From: Dichetophora obliterata
Taxonomy: Eukaryota > Arthropoda > Insecta > Diptera > Sciomyzidae
Reading direction: 5' to 3'
NCBI GenBank assembly: GCA_963920525.1
Contig: OY986439.1
Coordinates: 210,892,906-210,956,905, forward strand
Length of the DNA stretch: 64,000 nt
The position numbers and the translations under genes are program-made. The notes beneath the pieces are model-generated. The model had not been told where the DNA came from. It searched no databases and was given only the letters and a program-made list of their open reading frames with translations. Positions 56,310 through 64,000 of the stretch are shown in pieces. How positions within the stretch are numbered: the first letter of the stretch is position 1; each line of letters starts with the position of its first letter.

Positions 56310-57328
56310 GAACTTCGTCGTCTACAGCACTCAATGGTTCGGGGTCCACGCTGTCCACATTCCCAGCAAAAGAAGATCCGGGGGTTTCGACACGCTGCAT
56401 GAAAGTGGCCATCTTGACCGCATCGTCTGCATGCAGTTCTGGGGTTCAGCCGTTCATTATTTTCTTGTGTAACAAGCATGTGACGCTCATCTCTCGGGTG
56501 TGGCCATACCGTGCGTTCGGAATTTTTCTCACCTCTAATGCTGTCGTATTCATCAGCCAGGGCTATCAATTCTCCTAGGTGCTCGAAGTCTTTACGTTTT
56601 ATATAGAGCTGGTACTCACTGCGGCAATTCCGGAAGATTCTTTCCAGCTGCTGGGTAGGCGTATAATTGGAATGGCGCATCATGTTCTGTATATCCAGCA
56701 CGTAGTCCTTAAAGACCTCTCGCGGCCTTTGATGGCGTCCACGGATTTCGTCTTCGAGCTTTTCAAAAAAGCGTGCCGGTAGAAAGAAGGTGAGAAAATC
56801 TTTCTTGAATTGGAACCAATTCTGCCAGGGCACGTTGTTGTTCCTTAGCCAGACTAGAGCTCGGTCTGTTAAAAGCTCAGGCATCGTTCTTGGGAGGAAA
56901 TCTGCGTTTAACCCGTACACCTTCGTCAGTTCCTCGACCCTCTCGATAAAAGTCAGTGGATCGCTGCATCCGTTGAATTTAATAGGCCACTTGCGAACTT
57001 TATCGATTACGGTGGCATAGTTACCTCCGCTTTGCACTGGGGCTGCCTCGTGGTAGTATTCCGGTGATGCCTCCGTAAGCTGCGATATGGTGTGTCCTGT
57101 TTGAAATTGCGTTGGCACCACTAATGGTTTCGGAGACGGGGCTTTGGTATGTCTTCGTTCCAGTTCTTCCAGTCTTAACGTGATGGATGGATCTTCTTGT
57201 TCGGTAGCAAAGTTCGCGAACCTTTTGCGAAGATCTTCAACAGTTCCTGCATCATCGAAGTCGAATTCACGTGCGTAAGCCGTAAGATCTTCTTTACGCA
57301 GTGAATATATCCATGTAGTCCTTACCAT
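56282..57328 (-). CDS. gag: Gag (348 residues)
   Basis: ATG at 57328, about 100 bases after the primer site, stop TAA at 56284-56282. Residues 1-45 (IYSLRKEDLTAYAREFDFDD...LRKRF) resemble a SAP-like helix pair. Residues 113-270 carry a retrotransposon Gag capsid domain (WPIKFNG, FIERVEELTKVYGL, WFQFKKDFLTFFLP). The C-terminus has a canonical zinc knuckle, C300-x2-C303-x4-H308-x4-C313, then a second, C321-x2-C324-x4-P329-x4-C334, in which Pro replaces the zinc-binding His. Its product would form the particle and bind RNA. The last 15 codons overlap the pol frame, and a GGGAAAC heptamer there links the two. Confidence 0.95.
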   Translation of the reverse strand: MVRTTWIYSLRKEDLTAYAREFDFDDAGTVEDLRKRFANFATEQEDPSITLRLEELERRHTKAPSPKPLVVPTQFQTGHTISQLTEASPEYYHEAAPVQSGGNYATVIDKVRKWPIKFNGCSDPLTFIERVEELTKVYGLNADFLPRTMPELLTDRALVWLRNNNVPWQNWFQFKKDFLTFFLPARFFEKLEDEIRGRHQRPREVFKDYVLDIQNMMRHSNYTPTQQLERIFRNCRSEYQLYIKRKDFEHLGELIALADEYDSIRGEKNSERTVWPHPRDERHMLVTQENNERLNPRTACRRCGQDGHFHAACRNPRIFFCWECGQRGPRTIECCRRRSSGNATGLRQ

Positions 57329-57412
57329 CTTGATATCTTTGTATCTCTCTTTTGTGTTTGTTTGAATTGCGTTTTCTTATTTGTTTGATTTGTATCTGTT
57401 TTCTGCGTCAGG

Positions 57413-57430
57413 GTCCCTGCTCGGGCGCCA
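57413..57430 (-). other. Primer binding site, Lys-tRNA-like
   Basis: Sense TGGCGCCCGAGCAGGGAC starts one base after the LTR. It is complementary to the 3' end of tRNA-Lys(UUU) except for one position (from memory of that tRNA: TTCGGG where this site would need CTCGGG). The Osvaldo/Ulysses group is known to use Lys primers. Confidence 0.8.
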
Positions 57431-57976
57431 CTGTAACGAACTTCCGTTTTCCCGGATTTTTACAGCTGGGGTATGCTCGCCGGTGTCCAGCGTTCGTTGC
57501 AGAAAATTTGTAATTAAAGACCCTTTCGCTTTGTTTTCTTTAATATTTCTTCAGTTTATTCGCAATTCACAATTGGCGTTACTCTACTGGCTTAATGGTA
57601 TAGGACCTTACACACACACACCTATGCACCGATGTTTTGACCTGGATCTTGTTTCGATGTCCGATGCCCTTGAGAAGATGACGTGACGGAGCTTTATCTT
57701 GGTGACTGCATACGTAGTTCCGGAGTAAGTGATGCGATGAAGACGAGCGACGCTAGCGTGTTTCCTGGGGCTGTGGCGTGGTAGAGATATACGACGTTGG
57801 CGCGCTCCCTGGGCCTTCTTGTCACTGTTGAGCAGCGAGTGGTCACAAGTAGGACGAGTGTTACAATCGGATTGTGTAACGTGTATCTTGCGTTGAGACT
57901 GGGCTATTGTCCGCTGAGTGGTGTTACCTTGGCTTACAATATGTCTACTGGGGTACTTACGAGGTGGGGCGTGGTG

Positions 57977-58528
57977 CAAAATATTAACGTTGGAATGAGA
58001 CCTTGACCAACGAAAATATGTCTACTACTAGGTTGGGCTTGGCACAAAATATTAACGTTGGAATGAGACCTTAACCAACGGAAATATGTCTACTGGGGTT
58101 GGGCTTGGCACAAAATATTAACGTTGGAATGAGACCTTAACCAACGAAAATATGTCTACTGGGGTGTTTACGTGGTGCAAAATATTAACGTTGGAATGAG
58201 ACCTTAACCAACGAAAATATGTCTACTAGTGAATGTACTAGGTTGGATGTGGTGCAAAATATTAATGTTGGAATGAGACCTTGACCAACAAAAATATGTC
58301 TAATAGGGTATTTATTACGTTGGGCGTGGTGCAAAATATTAACATTGGAATGAGACCTTAACCAACGAAAATATGTCTACTACTAGGTTGGGCTTGGTAC
58401 AAAATATTAACGTTGGAATGAGACCTTAACCAACGAAAATATGTCTACTACTAGGTTGGGCTTGGTACAAAATATTAACGTTGGAATGAGACCTTAACCA
58501 ACGAAAATATGTCTACTATAAATTTAAG
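57977..58528. repeat. Eightfold tandem repeat in the 5' LTR
   Basis: Same eight units, same order and variants as in the left LTR. It would lie in the 5' leader of the genomic RNA, between cap and gag. Confidence 0.9.
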
Positions 58529-58703
58529 GAGTTCTAACTATGCCAGGTAACACTCACCACTTCCTAGGCACAAGCTGTTGAATCACCACGTCCGACCACT
58601 TCAATTACACGATGACTACTCCGATGTTGAGAATTCTCTACGTCCGTTCACTTTGGCTGCACACTGAATACGTCCGATGCCTTCAACTTCACGCTGAATA
58701 AGA

Positions 58704-58735
58704 GACTGAGTTAATGCCACGACTCGCCTTTTATT
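58704..58735 (-). promoter_or_regulatory. LTR core promoter: TATA-like box and initiator
   Basis: In sense orientation AATAAAAGG (58735-58727) is followed by TCAGTC (58709-58704), an arthropod initiator, with about 26 bases from the TATA to the predicted start. The identical pair lies in the left LTR at 50187-50179 and 50161-50156. Confidence 0.65.
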
Positions 58736-59669
58736 GCTTTGCTTGTAGCTGCTTGCCGCACTATGATGTTGAAACCGGTTCTCGCTCTCACTGTGTCGTG
58801 TGGTTGTGTATGTATGTGGCGTGATACTCAAACTTGTTTGGCTGTGACTCGTTTGTGTTGCTATGCCAGAATGATCTCGGTAGCAGCTGCCTATGGCGTG
58901 ATGACGCTAAAACTGGTTTTGTTTTGTCTGCTGTTGCTATGTGCGTATCGGCTCGATAGTGGCGTGATGTTTAAACCTTTTTGTGTTGCTAGGGCAGAGT
59001 GATCTCGGTATCAGCTGCCCATGGCGTGATGACGCTAAAACTGGTTTTGTTTTGTCTGCTGTTGCTATGTGCGTATCGGCTCGATAGTGGCGTGATGTTT
59101 AAAACCTTTTGTGTTGCTATGCCAGAGTTATCTCGGTATCAGCTGCGTGTGGCGTGCGTGCGTGTGTGTGTGTGTGTGTGTGTGTTGGACTTAATCTTAA
59201 ATGTATTTAATGTATATTTAATATTTAATGAATGTATTTAATAATTAGTCAAATAGATAAGTCACAATAAATTGAAAAGAATTAAAGTTATTTTCTAATT
59301 TTAATAAATGTTTATATGTATGGGTGTAATGTATTTATTTATTAATTAAATTTAATTCAAAATGATTTTAAGTAAATAATGTCAATAAATGTTTGTAATG
59401 TATTTATAAATGAGAAATAATTTACAATAATTCCAATAATGATTTAAAGTGATTTATGGTTTTACAGGTGTGCATATGTGCAATTAAAGTTTAATGAATG
59501 AAAAATATTTCACAATAAATTTAATGTTATAAATACGTTTAATGTTTTAAGCAAATGAATAATAAAGTAATTCAGGCAATAAATTAATGTAGGTTAATAG
59601 TTTCAAAAATGTAAGCAATAATATTTCTAGGTTGTAATGAAATTTTAAGTGTAAAATTTAGTCATTACA

Positions 59670-59673
59670 CTAT
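59670..59673. repeat. Target site duplication CTAT (right)
   Basis: Identical to 48880-48883. Confidence 0.9.
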
Positions 59674-60692
59674 GGTGGTGAATTTTTTGAACATAGTCTG
59701 TGACATGGCGGTACATTTTAACGCTTTTAATTTTACTAAAAAATTTTAATAAAAAAAGGTTTTTTGGAAATTATTTTTGCTTTGACAACAAGCTACTACA
59801 TTTAAAATAAAAAATATATACAACAATTTAATTTTTTTTTTTAAATTCAACAAAACTTGCTCTTTATTCCATAAACTTTTTTTAATACAATAAAAATAAC
59901 ACATCGCAAATTTTTACAAAAATTTTAAAATAAAAATTAATCTACAACATAATAGCAGTTTTTTCACAGCCGAATGCTTATATTTAAAGAAATAAAGGAT
60001 CGTATAAAAAAATGTTATTGTAGAAAATACGAATCAACATTTTTGTATTAATCACGCTTACATATTCCCTGCAGGACCAAACGTAACTACTCCGAAAAGT
60101 AAAGTAACTTTAATGTAGTTATTCACGGAGTAACTTTTAGTTAGTTGAAAAGTCATCGAAAAGTAGTGAGTTGAGCGGTTACGTACCAGAATTTCAGGGT
60201 CGTAGTAACGAGCAAAGTAAAAGCCTCAGCGCTGCATCAATTTGTTGCTCCGTGACCAGGGTTGTGATTTGCTTGAAAAAAAGACACGATAGTATCGGAA
60301 GTGTAGTCGTAGAGTTCCTTTTTATACAGAATAAATGGAAAAAAATGTTTTGGAAATTTTTGTATAGCGCCTATATCACATTTCACACCAAATCTTGAGT
60401 CGACTTTAAAATATTTTTTAGGTATGGCTAAATATTTTCTATTTTCTCTAGAAGCTAGTTTATAAAAAACCATTTAAAATTTTGTTGTTTTACTTCTCAT
60501 TAGTAAGTAGAATAAAAGTAACCAGATATAAGCTAATTTTCTATAGACTGACTACTAGTTGGTTTCAAAAGGACCATATATAAACTAGTCAATATGTCAT
60601 ATCGTAGGTAGTTCGTATCACTAGTCATTTTTGAAGAAAATAGTTGACTAGTCAACCACTTGTGGTTTGTTTTGAAAGTAGTTTGTAATTAC
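59674..60692. other. AT-rich intergenic DNA
   Basis: Nothing recognised apart from a GTAACTACTCCGAAAAGTAA / AGTAACTTTAATGTAG repeat-like stretch near 60085-60180. Confidence 0.35.
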
Positions 60693-60931
60693 CTTAAAGT
60701 TTGATGAAAGTCCTACAGGGTTCTTTTTCAAACTTGCTCTCAATTTCATTAACAATTTCTTCATCAGTTCCTTCGGATTTACTGCATGTAGCATCTTCTA
60801 TACATATTTCATCACTTACGTCATATTCTTCAATGCAGAAATTCTGATCGACCATTTAATCGTCGACTTCGCCATTGTCTTCTAGAATTTGAGTTAATAC
60901 TAAATCACAGATTTTTTCAATTGGACAAATT
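60693..60931 (-). pseudogene. Exon-like segment of an unknown acidic protein
   Basis: On the minus strand a splice-acceptor-like TTAATGTTTGCAG precedes CPIEKICDLVLTQILEDNGE, VDD, a TAA stop, then MVDQNFCIEEYDVSDEICIE and on to ESKFEKEPCRTFIKL and TAA. A donor-like AAG-GTAATT follows. The strong acidic, well-mixed composition over 75 codons is unlike the surrounding DNA. I do not recognise the family. It could be a decayed transposon-derived or zinc-finger-type gene exon. Confidence 0.35.
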
Positions 60932-62009
60932 CTGCAAACATTAACAACATATCATGTAACATAAAATAATGCATGATATAAAGTTTTCCTAATAAAAGAT
61001 TTTCTATCAACAATAAAACGGATAACTGGTCAAAAAATTTCTATAATAATCTGGCGCTTACTTTGGCCTACTTTTTATATTGGATATTTACGCTAACGTT
61101 GACGTGGTGGTAAAAAATTTTCAATAAAAAAATTATACAAACTTTGACGTGTGGTGATTTCTACACCACCATCTGTATTTCTCCACTCATGCTATACCTA
61201 CCATCACCAAAACACAACTGAAAAACAATGATAATGACATGAGAACATACAAAAAATATTAAAATTCTAGAGCACAACGGAAAAGAGAAGTTCATAAAAA
61301 TGTAAAAATAGGGTAAAATTTACCTCCACCTCCACAGTTAAAGGATATTCTAGCTCATTAACAGATAAATATATAAAAAATATTGTTATATTTACGTATG
61401 TTTGTATATATATTTATATGGTTCGGCCCTCGTTCGGTCACTATTCGGACAAAAAGTTTTGAAAATTGCTATATACTACTGTTCGATCCATATTCATACT
61501 CTATTCCATAAAAAATACTGCAAACCACTCATATTTCTGCTTTGATTAAACAGAAATTAAAATGAGTGGATTGCAGAAACCACAAAAGATTAAACAGTAA
61601 AAAATATGAGCATAAATTTTATACTATTTTGTATACACATAAATCCAAACCAAAAATGTTTTAAAAGTTATACCATCAAATCTTATAAATTTTTCGAGAC
61701 CATTTTTCTCTTCAGACCAATCGAAATCACTATATTTTTAAATTTCCCGATTTCGGTGAATTTTTTTCTTTCGAACCAGAATATATCTTTATTAACACAT
61801 GATATCCACATATATTTGTTTTATTATTTTTATAATATTGAGTGGTACAAGATTTATAAATTATTTGCAATAAAAAAAGTTTATACCACACAAATGTTAT
61901 AAAAAAGATAAAATTTACCCTCAAATTTTTTACTGTGTACTGAAGAGATGATATAGCTATAAACGAAACAGCTGTCTAGCCTTCATGAACTTTTTGGACA
62001 TATAGCTCA
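60932..62009. other. AT-rich intergenic DNA
   Basis: No further coding signature. 61600-61920 has open frames on both strands with low-complexity F/I/K/Y content, which I consider chance. Confidence 0.35.
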
Positions 62010-62220
62010 CACTCAAAAAAATTTTGTGTGTAAATATTACTTATAAATGTGTTTATTCTGCGGATTTTATTCGTAGTTTTCAGCTACGTACGGGATTCGT
62101 AGAATGGACGTAGCTTGGTACATAACCAATATTTTATTAGTAAAAACAAATGTTTATTGTACGAATAAATTTGTAACATTAACGAATGATCCTAATACCT
62201 AATTACGAAAAAAAATACAT

Positions 62221-62293
62221 TCTGCCTGAGCTGGGGTTTTAACCGTGGTTCTTTAGCTTGCGAGCTAAGTACTCTTTCATTGGGCTACGGCCA
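62221..62293 (-). pseudogene. tRNA-derived body in element E, copy 1
   Basis: On the minus strand CCGTAGCCCAATGAAAGAGT and GGTTAAAACCCCAGCTCAGG. Both boxes are recognisable but decayed. Confidence 0.55.
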
Positions 62294-62562
62294 TCTTGCA
62301 ATCATACATTTCCTTATACATAATCGGTAAAAGTGTTCGAGATACCAGGCTGAATGATTTCTGTTCTAACTTTTGTGTAAACTTAACTAATACTTCATAC
62401 ATTCAACGAAGAATGCGTGCGGTCAACCTACAAATGCATTTTTTCTACTAGTATTATTTTTAATTCATAAAAACTACGAAACCATTAGTAAACACTACGA
62501 GTGTAATGGAAGAAATTACGAAGTTATTCGCAAGAGAAATTGATGAATGATATTATTTATGT

Positions 62563-62638
62563 GTACCGGCCGTAGCCTACTGGTAGTGTGCGTGACCCGT
62601 ATGCTAAAGAACCTCGGTTCAAACCCCAACTCATACGG
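62563..62638 (+). pseudogene. tRNA-derived body in element E, copy 2
   Basis: GGCCGTAGCCTACTGGTAGT gives the A box, then GTGCGTGACCCGTATGCTAA and TCGGTTCAAACCCCAACTC with an intact B box. The orientation is opposite to copy 1 and to the bodies in D and I. Confidence 0.65.
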
Positions 62639-63169
62639 AAAGTTTTTTTGCAATTGAATTAATATTTCTTTTTGGCCGCCACCTCTCTGCAGTCAATGGC
62701 AAACCTCAGAGAGTAAAATTTCCATGTAAAGTTTTTTGAGAACATAAGCCGTTCGGAGTTGGCATAAAACTCGCAGGTCTAGTTATCGATCAATTGTGTT
62801 AAAATATTAAATTACACGCACAACACAATTAATCAATAAAAGCTAAATCAAAGTCCTTTCAAGGGCTGAAGTGGCCAGTTTATTTTATTATTTATTATTT
62901 ATATGTATACAATAATTTTATGCATATTTATATGTATAATATAATGCACTCATAGGAATTGTTTTATTTTTCTTTACGAATATAATTAGTATATAAAACG
63001 AATGAATTCTTAGATACTACCACAGGTTTCAGTAGAACTTCACGAATGAATTCGCAAAGATATCACAATACAAATACTTCGTATATTTTACGAATATTCG
63101 TAGAATGCACGAATATTTTTGCCACAAATGTTGTTCATAGTAATTTTACTAATCAATTTCTTGAGTGCA

Positions 63170-64000
63170 TACCTAATTTTTTTAGAATTTTTAGTTCTAA
63201 TTGAGTGAGTTTTTACAAGCAGGTGTAAAAATTCCGTTCTGTCACAATTTATCCCCCAAAATGACCCTTAAATTTTGCCAAAAATCCACCTGATATATAT
63301 GATACATAAAAATTAGTTATTTTTTATTATTATATGACAGTTACTGACAAAAACAGTGGACAATATATATATACAAAATAAAATATAAATAAAAAAATTA
63401 CCTAATTTTATTAGAGTTTATTAGTACTTATTCAATGAAACGTATTTAATAGTAATTTGGCTTTATTCATATATTAACAAGCGCGTCGGAAGCGAATTTC
63501 ATCTGGGGGGGCAGTACAAATGGTGGTGCAAAATAAGTTCACCAAAATTTCTTCACATGAAACATGAAGAAGAGAGAAAGAAGAGGAAAATATATACTAC
63601 AAAAATATTATCGTTGTAAAAAAACTGATATTTTGAATAACTTTTTCTTTTAAATTGTTTATCTAGCTAAAAAAGTGGAGGGAAACTGCCCCCCTTGCCA
63701 CCCGCTTCCGACGCCAATGTATATTAATACATAAGAAATAGATATTCTTTTGCGTACAATAAAAGAGTATATTATATTCGAATAGTATATTCGAACAAAC
63801 ATAAGATCAGAATGAAAAAGAAACAAACAGTTATTAAATTTATATTTAAAAATAACTTAAGTTAAATTCTAAAATTAATTTAATTAAAATAATAAAATCA
63901 ACATAAACTTATATCTAATGAAGTGAAGTATTATTTAAAAAAGGGATAAATGAGAAAAAGAAAGAAAGTAAAACAGAAACAAGAATTTAAGAAAAATGTT
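63170..64000. other. AT-rich intergenic DNA
   Basis: A short GC-rich scrap near 63480-63520 and 63670-63715 (AGCGCGTCGGAAGCGAATTT and CCACCCGCTTCCGACGCC) forms a diverged inverse pair 200 bp apart. Otherwise nothing was recognised. Confidence 0.4.

Larger units (their letters stand above)
48884..59669 (-). mobile_element. Complete Ty3/gypsy-type LTR retrotransposon carrying a SUMO-protease-like third ORF
   Basis: 10,786 bp, coding strand minus. In sense order: 5' LTR (59669-57432), tRNA primer site, gag, pol, a Ulp1-like ORF, polypurine tract, 3' LTR (51121-48884). LTRs are equal in length and I noticed only two differences. All three ORFs are open and the 4-bp target duplication is intact, so the insertion is very young. 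LTRs above 2 kb and a Lys-tRNA primer site recall the Ulysses/Osvaldo lineage of fly gypsy elements, from memory of those families. The Ulp1-like ORF is the unusual part. No envelope-like protein and no integrase chromodomain are seen. Confidence 0.95.
57432..59669 (-). repeat. 5' LTR (right copy), 2,238 bp
   Basis: Same structure as the left copy. It contains the promoter that would drive the genomic RNA towards lower coordinates. By the initiator and poly(A) positions, U3 is about 960 bp, R is unusually long (over 1.1 kb) and U5 is about 100 bp. Confidence 0.95.
62010..63167. mobile_element. TIR element E, tRNA-bearing, full length
   Basis: The ends CACTCAAAAAAATTTTGTGT and AATCAATTTCTTGAGTG are inverted, with CA flanking each side (62008-62009, 63168-63169). 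Length 1,158 bp. It aligns with element D and shows the empty state of the site hit by the mariner-superfamily element in D. It contains two tRNA-like bodies in opposite orientations, and CCTCAGAGAGTAAAATTTCC-type extra DNA between 62640 and 62880 that D lacks. Confidence 0.8.

Noticed and set aside
53022..57328. Numerous plus-strand ORFs opposite gag and pol
   Set aside because: Antisense shadows of the retrotransposon coding strand with no domain content.

Overview
The window is eukaryotic, AT-rich, gene-poor chromosomal DNA, most likely from a higher (brachyceran/schizophoran) fly. The reasons are the transposon families present, the short 69-bp intron with GT...AG ends, the CAG/TTG triplet tracts and the dispersed repeats ending in an AAATCGACTCAG...TATATATACTTT-like tail that is common in fly genomes. 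The species cannot be named from sequence alone. No RNA gene or bacterial feature is present. Short reading frames are mostly chance.

Layout. 1-5 kb: AT-rich DNA with two tandem arrays, a unique island at 2.9-3.5 kb and a degenerate repeat block. 5.0-8.2 kb: two TIR elements (termini CAC...GTG) holding tRNA-like bodies, with a LINE tail between them. 9.5-10.5 kb: a broken Tc1/mariner-superfamily element. 10.7-14.1 kb: three degenerate tandem-repeat blocks. 14.2-16.5 kb: a dead mariner split by another CAC...GTG element. 16.9-20.5 kb: more GC-rich unique DNA with a perfect 46-bp-arm hairpin. 20.9-26.2 kb: a Harbinger-like element, a hAT MITE and a nest in which a mariner-superfamily element with an intact catalytic-domain ORF sits inside a tRNA-bearing element. 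26.8-31.6 kb: decayed LINE pieces, a small foldback MITE and another tRNA-bearing element. 31.7-33.3 kb: unique DNA. 33.6-35.55 kb: a mariner end abutting about 1.5 kb of nearly pure (ATTTTT)n, followed by a degenerate TGAATTTCAATTGAT-type satellite. 36.7-39.3 kb: unique DNA. 39.3-41.3 kb: a tRNA-bearing element and two hairpins. 42.7-44.9 kb: a dead pogo/Tigger element. 46.4-46.9 kb: the only convincing host gene, a two-exon gene for a 93-residue secreted protein. 47.1-48.0 kb: a tRNA-bearing element. 48.88-59.67 kb: a complete LTR retrotransposon. 59.7-64 kb: AT-rich DNA with one exon-like minus-strand segment and a last tRNA-bearing element.

The main object is the LTR retrotransposon on the minus strand (48884-59669, 10,786 bp). 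It has two 2,238-bp LTRs with only two differences noticed, a 4-bp target duplication, a Lys-tRNA-like primer site, a polypurine tract, an intact gag, and an intact pol (protease, RT, RNase H, integrase with GPY/F). A canonical GGGAAAC slippery heptamer in the gag-pol overlap puts gag and pol in a -1 frameshift relation. A third intact ORF occupies the env position but encodes a Ulp1/SENP-type cysteine protease with a full catalytic set and a SUMO-interaction-like motif. I do not know of a described gypsy-type element with this arrangement.

The second theme is a set of at least eight TIR elements with CAC...GTG-like ends and 2-bp target duplications. Seven of them carry one or two tRNA-derived bodies with A- and B-box-like blocks.
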